DNA of 64,000 nt, taken from the NCBI RefSeq assembly GCF_964340395.1, contig NC_135557.1:310001-374000 (forward strand), read 5' to 3'. The translations under genes and the position numbers were made by a program. This DNA comes from Glandiceps talaboti (lineage: Eukaryota > Hemichordata > Enteropneusta > Spengelidae). A model generated the notes under the pieces. The model had not been told where the DNA came from. It was given only the letters and a program-made list of their open reading frames with translations, and did no database searches. Below, piece by piece: positions 12,921 through 26,300 of the stretch; positions within the stretch are counted from its first letter, which is position 1; the number at the start of each line of letters is the position of its first letter.

Positions 12921-15900
12921 TATTTGGTTAATGCAATTGATAGTGGCATTCTCTAAACACTTCCTGTTGAAATGAGATAACATATTGAATTAATTGGTTA
13001 ATGCAATTGATAGTGGCATTCTCTAAACACTTCCTGTTGAAATGAGATAACATATTGAATTAAATGGTTAATTCAGTTGATAGTGGCATTCTCTAAACAC
13101 TTCCTGTTGAAATGAGATAACATATTGAATTAATTGGTTAATGCAATTGATAGTGGCATTCTCTAAACACTTCCTGTTGAAATGAGATAACATATTGAAT
13201 TAAATGGTTAATGCAATTGATAGTGGCATTCTCTAAACACTTCCTGTTGAAATGAGATAACATATTGAATTAAATGGTTAATGCAATTGATAGTGGCATT
13301 CTCTAAACACTTCCTGTTGAAATGACATAACATATTGAATTAAATGGTTAATGCAATTGATAGTGGCATTCTCTAAACACTTCCTGTTGAAATGAGATAA
13401 CATATTGAATTAAATGGTTAATGCAATTGATAGTGGCATTCTCTAAACACTTCCTGTTGAAATGAGATAACATATTGAATTAAATGGTTAATGCAATTGA
13501 TAGTGGCATTCTCTAAACACTTCCTGTTGAAATGAGATAACATATTGAATTAATTGGTTAATGCAATTGATAGTGGCATTCTCTAAACACTTCCTGTTGA
13601 AATGAGATAACATATTGAATTAAATGGTTAATGCAATTGATAGTGGCATTCTCTAAACACTTCCTGTTGAAATGAGATAACATATTCAATTAAATGGTTA
13701 ATGAAGTTGATAGTGGCATTCTCTAAACACTTCCTGTTGAAATGAGATAACATATTGAATTAAATGGTTAATGAAGTTGATAGTGGCATTCTCTAAACAC
13801 TTCCTGTTGAAATGAGATAACATATTGAATTAATTGGTTAATGTAGTTGATAGTGGCATTCTCTAAACACTTCCTGTTGAAATGAGATAACATATTGAAT
13901 TAAATGGTTAATTCAGTTGATAGTGGCATTCTCTAAACACTTCCTGTTGAAATGAGATAACATATTGAATTAAATGGTTAATGCAATTGATAGTGGCATT
14001 CTCTAAACACTTCCTGTTGAAATGAGATAACATATTGAATTATTTGGTTAATGCAATTGATAGTGGCATTCTCTAAACACTTCCTGTTGAAATGAGATAA
14101 CATATTGAATTAATTGGTTAATGCAATTGATAGTGGCATTCTCTAAACACTTCCTGTTGAAATGAGATAACATATTGAATTAAATGGTTAATTCAGTTGA
14201 TAGTGGCATTCTCTAAACACTTCCTGTTGAAATGAGATAACATATTGAATTAATTGGTTAATGCAATTGATAGTGGCATTCTCTAAACACTTCCTGTTGA
14301 AATGAGATAACATATTGAATTAAATGGTTAATGCAATTGATAGTGGCATTCTCTAAACACTTCCTGTTGAAATGAGATAACATATTGAATTAAATGGTTA
14401 ATGCAATTGATAGTGGCATTCTCTAAACACTTCCTGTTGAAATGACATAACATATTGAATTAAATGGTTAATGCAATTGATAGTGGCATTCTCTAAACAC
14501 TTCCTGTTGAAATGAGATAACATATTGAATTAAATGGTTAATGCAATTGATAGTGGCATTCTCTAAACACTTCCTGTTGAAATGAGATAACATATTGAAT
14601 TAAATGGTTAATGCAATTGATAGTGGCATTCTCTAAACACTTCCTGTTGAAATGAGATAACATATTGAATTAAATGGTTAATGCAATTGATAGTGGCATT
14701 CTCTAAACACTTCCTGTTGAAATGAGATAACATATTGAATTAATTGGTTAATGCAATTGATAGTGGCATTCTCTAAACACTTCCTGTTGAAATGAGATAA
14801 CATATTGAATTAATTGGTTAATGCAATTGATAGTGGCATTCTCTAAACACTTCCTGTTGAAATGAGATAACATATTGAATTAAATGGTTAATGCAATTGA
14901 TAGTGGCATTCTCTAAACACTTCCTGTTGAAATGAGATAACATATTCAATTAAATGGTTAATGAAGTTGATAGTGGCATTCTCTAAACACTTCCTGTTGA
15001 AATGAGATAACATATTGAATTAAATGGTTAATGAAGTTGATAGTGGCATTCTCTAAACACTTCCTGTTGAAATGAGATAACATATTGAATTAATTGGTTA
15101 ATGTAGTTGATAGTGGCATTCTCTAAACACTTCCTGTTGAAATGAGATAACATATTGAATTAAATGGTTAATTCAGTTGATAGTGGCATTCTCTAAACAC
15201 TTCCTGTTGAAATGAGATAACATATTGAATTAAATGGTTAATGCAGTTGATAGTGGCATTCTCTAAACACTTCCTGTTGAAATGAGATAACATATTGAAT
15301 TATTTGGTTAATGCAATTGATAGTGGCATTCTCTAAACACTTCCTGTTGAAATGAGATAACATATTGAATTAATTGGTTAATGCAATTGATAGTGGCATT
15401 CTCTAAACACTTCCTGTTGAAATGAGATAACATATTGAATTAAATGGTTAATTCAGTTGATAGTGGCATTCTCTAAACACTTCCTGTTGAAATGAGATAA
15501 CATATTGAATTAATTGGTTAATGCAATTGATAGTGGCATTCTCTAAACACTTCCTGTTGAAATGAGATAACATATTGAATTAAATGGTTAATGCAATTGA
15601 TAGTGGCATTCTCTAAACACTTCCTGTTGAAATGAGATAACATATTGAATTAAATGGTTAATGCAATTGATAGTGGCATTCTCTAAACACTTCCTGTTGA
15701 AATGACATAACATATTGAATTAAATGGTTAATGCAATTGATAGTGGCATTCTCTAAACACTTCCTGTTGAAATGAGATAACATATTGAATTAAATGGTTA
15801 ATGCAATTGATAGTGGCATTCTCTAAACACTTCCTGTTGAAATGAGATAACATATTGAATTAAATGGTTAATGCAATTGATAGTGGCATTCTCTAAACAC

Positions 15901-16000
15901 TTCCTGTTGAAATGAGATAACATATTGAATTAAATGGTTAATGCAATTGATAGTGGCATTCTCTAAACACTTCCTGTTGAAATGAGATAACATATTGAAT
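12921..16000 (+). repeat. Higher-order block of the 70-bp satellite, three copies (16- and 18-unit periods)
   Basis: The rare TATTTGG variant occurs at 12921, 14041 and 15301. The rare AATGACATAA variant occurs at 13321, 14441 and 15701. Both markers are spaced by 1120 then 1260 bp, that is 16 and 18 units, and the order of variants between them is conserved. This shows block duplications on top of unit-level repetition. Confidence 0.85.
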
Positions 16001-16709
16001 TAATTGGTTAATGCAATTGATAGTGGCATTCTCTAAACTCTTCCTGTTGAAATGAGATAACATATTGAATTAATTGGTTAATGCAGTTGATAGTGGCATT
16101 CTCTAAACACTTCCTGTTGAAATGAGATAACATATTGAATTAAATTTTTAATGCAATTGATAGTGGCATTCTCTAAACACTTCCTGTTGAAATGAGATAA
16201 CATATTCAATTAAATGGTTAATGCAATTGATAGTGGCATTCTCTAAACACTTCCTGTTGAAATGAGATAACATATTGAATTAAATGGTTAATGCAATTGA
16301 TAGTGGCATTCTCTAAACACTTCCTGTTGAAATGAGATAACATATCGAATTAATAGGTTAATGCAGTTGATAGTGGCATTCTCTAAACACTTCCTTTTGA
16401 AATGAGATAACATATTGAATTAATTGGTTAATGCAGTTGAAAGTGGCATTCTCTAAACACTTCCTGTTGAAATGAGATAACATCTTGAATTAATTGGTTA
16501 ATGAAGTTGATAGTGGCATTCTCTAAACACTTCCTGTTGAAATGAGATAACATATTGAATTAAATGGTTAATGCAGTTGATAGTGGCATTCTCTAAACAC
16601 TTCCTGTTGAAATGAGATAACATATTGAATTAATTGTTAATGCAGTTGATAGTGGCATTCTCTAAACACTTCCTGTTGAAATGAGATAACATATTGAATT
16701 AATTGGTTA

Positions 16710-19700
16710 ATGCAATTGATAGTGGCATTCTCTAAACACTTCCTGTTGAAATGAGATAACGTATTGAATTAAATGGTTAATGCAATTGTAGTGGCATTCT
16801 CTAAACACTTCCTGTTGAAATGAGATAACATATTGAATTAATTGGTTAATGCAATTGATAGTGGCATTCTCTAAACACTTCCTGTTGAAATGAGATAACA
16901 TATTGAATTAAATGGTTAATGCAGTTGATAGTGGCATTCTCTAAACACTTCCTGTTGAAATGAGATAACATATTGAATTAATTGGTTAATGCAATTGATA
17001 GTGGCATTCTCTAAACACTTCCTGTTGAAATGAGATAACATATTGAATTAATTGGTTAATGCAGTTGATAGTGGCATTCTCTAAACACTTCCTGTTGAAA
17101 TGAGATAACATATTGAATTAATTGGTTAATGCAATTGATAGTGGCATTCTCTAAACACTTCCTGTTGAAATGAGATAACATATTGAATTAATTGGTTAAT
17201 GCAATTGATAGTGGCATTCTCTAAACACTTCCTGTTGAAATGAGATAACATATTGAATTAAATGGTTAATGCAGTTGATAGTGGCATTCTCTAAACACTT
17301 CCTGTTGAAATGAGATAACATATTGAATTAATTGGTTAATGCAGTTGATAGTGGCATTCTCTAAACACTTCCTGTTGAAATGAGATAACATATTGAATTA
17401 ATTGGTTAATGCAGTTGATAGTGGCATTCTCTAAACACTTCCTGTTGAAATGAGATAACATATTGAATTAAATGGTTAATGCAATTGATAGTGGCATTCT
17501 CTAAACACTTCCTGTTGAAATGAGATAACATATTGAATTAAATGGTTAATGAAGTTGATAGTGGCATTCTCTAAACACTTCCTGTTGAAATGAGATAACA
17601 TATTGAATTAATTGGTTAATGCAATTGATAGTGGCATTCTCTAAACACTTCCTGTTGAAATGAGATAACATATTGAATTAATTGGTTAATGCAATTGATA
17701 GTGGCATTCTCTAAACACTTCCTGTTGAAATGAGATAACATATTGAATTAATTGGTTAATGCAATTGATAGTGGCATTCTCTAAACACTTCCTGTTGAAA
17801 TGAGATAACATATTGAATTAAATGGTTAATGCAATTGATAGCAGCATTCTCTAAACACTTCCTGTTGAAATGAGATAACATATTGAATTAAATGGTTAAT
17901 GCAATTGATAGTGGCATTCTCTAAACACTTCCTGTTGAAATGAGATAACATATTCAATTAAATGGTTAATGCAGTTGATAGTGGCATTCTCTAAACACTT
18001 CCTGTTGAAATGAGATAACATATTGAATTAATTGGTTAATGCAATTGATAGTGGCATTCTCTAAACACTTCCTGTTGAAATGAGATAACATATCGAATTA
18101 ATTGGTTAATGCAATTGATAGTGGCATTCTCTAAACACTTCCTGTTGAAATGAGATAACATATTGAATTAATTGGTTAATGCAGTTCATAGTGGCATTCT
18201 CTAAACACTTCTGTTGAAATGAGATAACATATTGAATTAATCGGTTAATGCAATTGATAGTGGCATTCTCTAAACACTTCCTGTTGAAATGAGATAACAT
18301 ATTGAATTAATTGGTTAATGCAATTGATAGTGGCATTCTCTAAACACTTCCTGTTGAAATGAGATAACATATTGAATTAATTGGTTAATGCAATTGATAG
18401 TGGCATTCTCTAAACACTTCCTGTTGAAATGAGATAACATATTGAATTAAATGGTTAATGCATTTGTAGTGGCATTCTCTAAACACTTCCTGTTGAAATG
18501 AGATAACATATTGAATTAATTGGTTAATGCAATTGATAGTGGCATTCTCTAAACACTTCCTGTTGAAATGAGATAACATATTGAATTAAATGGTTAATGC
18601 AGTTGATAGTGGCATTCTCTAAACACTTCCTGTTGAAATGAGATAACATATTGAATTAATTGGTTAATGCAATTGATAGTGGCATTCTCTAAACACTTCC
18701 TGTTGAAATGAGATAACGTATTGAATTAAATGGTTAATGCAATTGATAGTGGCATTCTCTAAACACTTCCTGTTGAAATGAGATAACGTATTGAATTAAA
18801 TGGTTAATGCAATTGTAGTGGCATTCTCTAAACACTTCCTGTTGAAATGAGATAACATATTGAATTAATTGGTTAATGCAATTGATAGTGGCATTCTCTA
18901 AACACTTCCTGTTGAAATGAGATAACATATTGAATTAAATGGTTAATGCAGTTGATAGTGGCATTCTCTAAACACTTCCTGTTGAAATGAGATAACATAT
19001 TGAATTAATTGGTTAATGCAATTGATAGTGGCATTCTCTAAACACTTCCTGTTGAAATGAGATAACATATTGAATTAATTGGTTAATGCAGTTGATAGTG
19101 GCATTCTCTAAACACTTCCTGTTGAAATGAGATAACATATTGAATTAATTGGTTAATGCAATTGATAGTGGCATTCTCTAAACACTTCCTGTTGAAATGA
19201 GATAACATATTGAATTAATTGGTTAATGCAATTGATAGTGGCATTCTCTAAACACTTCCTGTTGAAATGAGATAACATATTGAATTAAATGGTTAATGCA
19301 GTTGATAGTGGCATTCTCTAAACACTTCCTGTTGAAATGAGATAACATATTGAATTAATTGGTTAATGCAGTTGATAGTGGCATTCTCTAAACACTTCCT
19401 GTTGAAATGAGATAACATATTGAATTAATTGGTTAATGCAGTTGATAGTGGCATTCTCTAAACACTTCCTGTTGAAATGAGATAACATATTGAATTAAAT
19501 GGTTAATGCAATTGATAGTGGCATTCTCTAAACACTTCCTGTTGAAATGAGATAACATATTGAATTAAATGGTTAATGAAGTTGATAGTGGCATTCTCTA
19601 AACACTTCCTGTTGAAATGAGATAACATATTGAATTAATTGGTTAATGCAATTGATAGTGGCATTCTCTAAACACTTCCTGTTGAAATGAGATAACATAT

Positions 19701-20740
19701 TGAATTAATTGGTTAATGCAATTGATAGTGGCATTCTCTAAACACTTCCTGTTGAAATGAGATAACATATTGAATTAATTGGTTAATGCAATTGATAGTG
19801 GCATTCTCTAAACACTTCCTGTTGAAATGAGATAACATATTGAATTAAATGGTTAATGCAATTGATAGCAGCATTCTCTAAACACTTCCTGTTGAAATGA
19901 GATAACATATTGAATTAAATGGTTAATGCAATTGATAGTGGCATTCTCTAAACACTTCCTGTTGAAATGAGATAACATATTCAATTAAATGGTTAATGCA
20001 GTTGATAGTGGCATTCTCTAAACACTTCCTGTTGAAATGAGATAACATATTGAATTAATTGGTTAATGCAATTGATAGTGGCATTCTCTAAACACTTCCT
20101 GTTGAAATGAGATAACATATCGAATTAATTGGTTAATGCAATTGATAGTGGCATTCTCTAAACACTTCCTGTTGAAATGAGATAACATATTGAATTAATT
20201 GGTTAATGCAGTTCATAGTGGCATTCTCTAAACACTTCTGTTGAAATGAGATAACATATTGAATTAATCGGTTAATGCAATTGATAGTGGCATTCTCTAA
20301 ACACTTCCTGTTGAAATGAGATAACATATTGAATTAATTGGTTAATGCAATTGATAGTGGCATTCTCTAAACACTTCCTGTTGAAATGAGATAACATATT
20401 GAATTAATTGGTTAATGCAATTGATAGTGGCATTCTCTAAACACTTCCTGTTGAAATGAGATAACATATTGAATTAAATGGTTAATGCATTTGTAGTGGC
20501 ATTCTCTAAACACTTCCTGTTGAAATGAGATAACATATTGAATTAATTGGTTAATGCAATTGATAGTGGCATTCTCTAAACACTTCCTGTTGAAATGAGA
20601 TAACATATTGAATTAAATGGTTAATGCAGTTGATAGTGGCATTCTCTAAACACTTCCTGTTGAAATGAGATAACATATTGAATTAATTGGTTAATGCAAT
20701 TGATAGTGGCATTCTCTAAACACTTCCTGTTGAAATGAGA
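16710..20740 (+). repeat. Tandem 2027-bp higher-order duplication in the 70-bp satellite
   Basis: Three single-base-deleted units (GCAATTGTAG, CACTTCTGTTG, GCATTTGTAG) recur with a constant offset of 2027 bp, equal to 29 units minus 3 bases. The intervening units appear identical in variant order. The boundaries are approximate: the pattern breaks near 16757 on the left and near 20740 on the right. Confidence 0.85.
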
Positions 20741-23103
20741 TAACATATTGAATTAATTGGTTAATGCAATTGATAGTGGCATTCTCTAAACACTTCCTGT
20801 TGAAATGAGATAACATATTGAATTAAATGGTTAATGCAGTTGATAGTGGCATTCTCTAAACACTTCCTGTTGAAGTGAGATAACATATTGAATTAATTGG
20901 TTAATGCAGTTGATAGTGGCATTCTCTAAACACTTCCTGTTGAAATGAGATAACATATTGAATTAATTGGTTAATGCAGTTGATAGTGGCATTCTCTAAA
21001 CACTTCCTGTTGAAATGAGATAACATATTGAATTAAATGGTTAATGCATTTGATAGTGGCATTCTCTAAACACTTCCTGTTGAAATGAGATAACATATTG
21101 AATTAATTGGTTAATGCAATTGATAGTGGCATTCTCAAAACACTTCCTGTTGAAATGAGATAACATATTGAATTAATTGGTTAATGCAATTGATAGTGGC
21201 ATTCTCTAAACACTTCCTGTTGAAATGAGATAACATATTGAATTAAATGGTTAATGCAATTGATAGCAGCATTCTCTAAACACTTCCTGTTGAAATGAGA
21301 TAACATATTGAATTAATTGGTTAATGCAATTGATAGTGGCATTCTCTAAACACTTCCTGTTGAAATGAGATAACATATTGAATTAATTGGTTAATGCAGT
21401 TGATAGTGGCATTCTCTAAACACTTCCTGTTGAAATGAGATAACATATTGAATTAAATGGTTAATGTAATTGATAGTGGCATTCTCTAAACACTTCCTGT
21501 TGAAATGAGATAACATATTGAATTAAATGGTTAATGTAATTGATAGTGGCATTCTCTAAACACTTCCTGTTGAAATGAGATAACATATTGAATTAATTGG
21601 TTAATGCAATTGATAGTGGCATTCTCTAAACACTTCCTGTTGAAATGAGATAACATATTCAATTAATTGGTTAATGCAATTGATAGTGGCATTCTCTAAA
21701 CACTTCCTGTTGAAATGAGATAACATATTGAATTAAATGGTTAATGCAGTTGATAGTGGCATTCTCTAAACACTTCCTGTTGAAATGAGATAACATATTG
21801 AATTAATTGGTTAATACAATTGATAGCAGCATTCTCTAAACACTTCCTGTTGAAATGAGATAACATATTCAATTAAATGGTTAATGCAATTGATAGCAGC
21901 ATTCTCTAAACACTTCCTGTTGAAATGAGATAACATATTGAATTAATTGGTTAATGCAGTTGATAGTGGCATTCTCTAAACACTTCCTGTTGAAATGAGA
22001 TAACATATTGAATTAAATGGTTAATGCAGTTGATTGTGGCATTCTCTAAACACTTCCTGTTGAAATGAGATAACATATTGAATTAAATGGTTAATGCAGT
22101 TGATAGTGGCATTCTCTAAACACTTCCTTTTGAAATGAGATAACATATTGAATTAATTGGTTAATGCAGTTGATAGTGGCATTCTCTAAACACTTCCTGT
22201 TGAAATGAGATAACATATTGAATTAATTGGTTAACGCAGTTGATAGTGGCATTCTCTAAACACTTCCTGTTGAAATGAGATAACATATTGAATTAATTGG
22301 TTAATGCAATTGATAGTGGCATTCTCTAAACACTTCCTGTTGAAATGAGATAACATATCGAATTAATTGGTTAATGCAGTTGATAGTGGCATTCTCTAAA
22401 CACTTCCTGTTGAAATGAGATAACATATTGAATTAAATGGTTAATGCAGTTGATAGTGGCATTCTCTAAACACTTCCTGTTGAAATGAGATAACATATTG
22501 AATTAATTGGTTAATGCAATTGATAGCAGCATTCTCTAAACACTTCCTCTTGAAATGAGATAACATATTCAATTAAATGGTTAATGCAATTGATAGCAGC
22601 ATTCTCTAAACACTTCCTGTTGAAATGAGATAACATATTGAATTAATTGGTTAATGCAGTTGATAGTGGCATTCTCTAAACACTTCCTTTTGAAATGAGA
22701 TAACATATTGAATTAAATGGTTAATGCAATTGATAGTGGCATTCTCTAAACACTTCCTGTTGAAATGAGATAACATATTCAATTAAATGGTTAATGCAGT
22801 TGATAGTGGCATTCTCTAAACACTTCCTGTTGAAATGAGATAACATATTGAATTAAATGGTTAATGCAATTGATAGTGGCATTCTCTAAACACTTCCTGT
22901 TGAAATGAGATAACATATTGAATTAAATGGTTAATGAAGTTGATAGTGGCATTCTCTAAACACTTCCTGTTGAAATGAGATAACATATTGAATTAATTGG
23001 TTAATGCAATTGATAGTGGCATTCTCTAAACACTTCCTGTTGAAATGAGATAACATATTGAATTAAATGGTTAATGCAATTGATAGTGGCATTTTTTTTT
23101 CAG

Positions 23104-23259
23104 ACTTACCCATGTACTATACCACAGAAGACATCGCTACACCAATCATGGCAGCTGTTGTTGGAGCACTATGTTTTCTCATTCTTATATCACTACTCAG
23201 TGGTTTAGCTTACTATAGGATACGTAAATTGCAGAAAGCCAAGAAAAGAGTCACATTTG
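23104..23259 (+). CDS. Gene 1, transmembrane exon
   Basis: A 156-bp exon, phase 1 to phase 1, between a TTTTTTTTTCAG acceptor and a GTAAGA donor. It encodes a short acidic stalk (DLPMYYTTEDIATP), a hydrophobic segment of about 24 residues (23145-23216, containing VVGALCFLILISLLSG), and a basic stop-transfer sequence (YRIRKLQKAKKR). Together with the preceding FN3 exon this gives type I topology, outside to inside. The order of final FN3, membrane span and long tail matches turtle/IGSF9-type adhesion receptors. The topology is seen in the sequence; the family is inferred. Confidence 0.9.
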
Positions 23260-23279
23260 GTAAGAATTGATTATAGTCA

Positions 23280-23367
23280 TTTATTCGTAGTCAGTCATCA
23301 TCACTCTGGTACAGTGTCAGTCAGTCAGTCAGTTAGTCAGTTAGTCAGTTATAGTCACCCTGTCAGT
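23280..23367 (+). repeat. (GTCA)n-type microsatellite, left part
   Basis: Imperfect CAGT/TAGT tetranucleotide repeats occur here, and a much longer run of the same kind is at 26731-26960. They look like one microsatellite split by the LINE described next. Confidence 0.7.
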
Positions 23368-26300
23368 TAGTTAGTGAGTTATAGTTCTCAAGCTGGTATT
23401 TGTTTTTGGTAAATTTACTTTGGACAGAGTTGTTTCAACATCTATTCATCAGCTAAGTACTGGTATTTAACACCTCTTTGTCATCCAGAGCCAAATGTCT
23501 CACATTAGTATTCTGCTATTTGCATTCATATGCATCATCATGCAACTTTACCATCAACCAATCTTCTACAACCGGAATGAACTGATGCAAATGAACACTG
23601 ATTCCATACCCAAATGCACTGCAGAAGTTTGGCACTCAATCAAAGCCTCAGGAATTCAGTCCAAGCCCTGCACTCACTGTGGAGTAAGGGCTGGCTCAAG
23701 AAAGTTAAAGTCATCAAAGTTCAACTACAATGCACTTATCAAAGTTCCACTTATGCATCAGAGGACCATTAATCGTAATAACACTCTTAAAGTTTGTAGC
23801 TGGAATGCTCAGTCTGCACGTAATAAAGCAAGTGAGATTTCTGATTATATCTTGGAAAACAAAATGGACATTCTTGCTATTATCGAGTCATGGTTGAAAG
23901 AAACTGGTGATGAAGCAGTCATTTGTGAATTAACACCAACCGGTTATTCTTTCAGACATTACCCTCGTATCAAATCAACAGGTGGTGGAATTGCTTTAAT
24001 ACACAAGTCAACTATCACAGTCAGTAACTGGAAACCTCTTTCTAATTTTAACTCATTTGAAGCTATTGAAGTCAAATTCTGCAGTATAGCTATAAATACC
24101 AAAATTTTGATTGTTTACCGACCGCCCCCAAATACTAAGAACAAACTAACTGTGGCTAATTTTATGACTGAATTCGGATCATTATTGGAAACAACTTCAT
24201 CTTTCTCTGGCAACTTACTAGTATTGGGAGATTTCAATTTCCACTGGGAGAAAGTCACTGAGACTAAAACACATAACTTTATGGACCTGATGGTGTCGTT
24301 TGACTTAAAACAACTTGTACGGAGAAAGTCACTGAGACTAAAACACGTAACTTTATGGACCTGATGGCGTCGCTTGACTTAAAACAACTTGTACGTGAAT
24401 CAACCCATATCCGTGGACACATGTTAGATTTAGTTTTTACAAACGTTGCCTCCATTATCCACTCCACGTTGATTGATAAACTGTATCTCTCGGACCATTT
24501 TCCAGTACACATAAAGCTTTTGCTGCCAAAACCACCGTTTCTTCAAACCGAGAAAACATTTCGTCACATTAAAGACATTGAAATTGACAAGTTCAGCGCT
24601 GATATTGCTTCATCAAATCTGTGCCATTCTACTACAGATGATGTACACACAGCTGTTTCTCTATACAATTCCAACTTAATCAACCTTTTGAACAAACACG
24701 CGCCTGTAAAGAAGCGACTCTTCACACAACGTCCTGACTCCAAGTGGTACAACACTGATATACTATGTGCAAAAAAGCAACGCCGTTCGCTAGAAAAAAA
24801 ATGGCGAAAAGAAAATCTAGAAATCAACAAACAGTTATTCCGTGATCAGTGCAAGAAAGTGAATTCACTAATCCGTCAAGCAAAACGTGCTTATTATACT
24901 GAGCTCATTGAATATAACAGTCACAATCAGAAAGCCCTTTTCAAGATCATATCAAGTCTGACAAAGGAAAAACCTCAGCTTCCCACATCTTCGACTGCAA
25001 CTGCTCTCGCCGATTGAAAAAATAACTCATATTCGCACAAACCTAGATTCCTGTTGATTGTCAACTAATTCAACTGTGCCTCAAGTTGCGGCAATGTCAA
25101 CTGTGACACTGTCAACCTTTGAACCCACGACAACGGAAAAATTAAAGGAAATTATCATGTCATCACCATCAAAATCATGCAGTCTCGATCCTATACCAAC
25201 CATCCTTCTCAAAAGTGTCATCGACTCACTGCTACCAGAAATCACAAATATAGTTAATGCTTCGCTACAAACCGGGACTGTCCCAGAGTTACTCAAATTT
25301 GCAGTTGTTACACCTCTTCTCAAGAAACCATCTCTGGACCATGAAGTGCTGAAAAACTATAGACCGGTTTCAAATCTACCTTTTCTCTCTAAAGTCATTG
25401 AAAAGGTAGTTGCAAAACAGGTTACCAACTTTCTCAACGTCAATTCTCTCTTAGAACCACTCCAATCTGCATACAAGAAATTCCACAGTACTGAAACAGC
25501 ACTTGTCAAAGTTCACAATGATATCACTTTATCACTGGATTCTGGAAATGATGTCATCTTGGTCTTATTGGACTTATCTGCCGCTTTCGACACCATTGAT
25601 CATAATATTCTCATCACACGTTTGACTGAACTTGGAATTCAAGGCACCGTTCTACACTGGTTTTCTTCATATCTATCTGGCAGATTCCAATCAGTTGTCA
25701 TCGAAGGTCATCAATCATCTCCATGTCCACTCCGATTCGGTGTACCCCAAGGTTCTGTACTTGGGCCTCTACTGTTCACTCTCTATATAGCACCCCTTGG
25801 ACAACTTATTCGACATCATCAGTTAAATTTTCATCAATATGCAGATGATAATGAACTCTACCTGGCATTTACAAGAAGAGAGACAGCCATCGCTACGTCC
25901 AAGATCGAGGACTGCCTGTTGGATATCAAGAAGTGGATGAATACCAACAAGTTAAAATTAAATGATGACAAGACAGAAATCCTGCACATAAGATCTCGAG
26001 TCAGTCGTTCCCAAAATCACATTCAGTCATTAAGCGTTGGGGACAGTACCATACATCCAGTGAATTATGCTCGCAATATTGGGTTTTGGTTCGACAGCAC
26101 CCATGAATTTAAACAACACATCATCCGACTCTGTAAGTGCATTTATTTCGATATTCGCCGCATTGGATTCATTCATAAACGCTACTCTTTCCTCAAAGCT
26201 TGATTACGCTAATGCCCTATTATTTGGACTACCGTCATCCAGCATTAATCTATTGCAGAGAGCTCAAAACTCTGCTGCGCGGCTAATTGCACAAGTGAAG

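Larger units (their letters stand above)
11511..23093 (+). repeat. 70-bp satellite, about 165 copies, filling gene 1 intron 1
   Basis: Unit landmarks in order: CATATTGAATTAATTGGTTA, ATGCAATTGATAGTGGCATT, CTCTAAACACTTCCTGTTGA, AATGAGATAA, exactly 70 bp. Variants are discrete (AATT or AAAT before GG, GCAATT, GCAGTT or GAAGTT, TGG or CAG), which lets higher-order structure be read. A few units are 69 bp, and these create recurrent 64-residue minus-strand frames that are not genes. The last unit breaks off at GTGGCATT, only 10 bases before the splice acceptor at 23103. Confidence 0.95.

Noticed and set aside
16707-20606. Repeated 64-residue minus-strand reading frames (MLSHFNRKCLEN type) in the 70-bp satellite
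   Set aside because: They appear only where 69-bp units happen to restore a frame, end at fixed points of the repeat and lack any start context or domain. They are products of period and composition.
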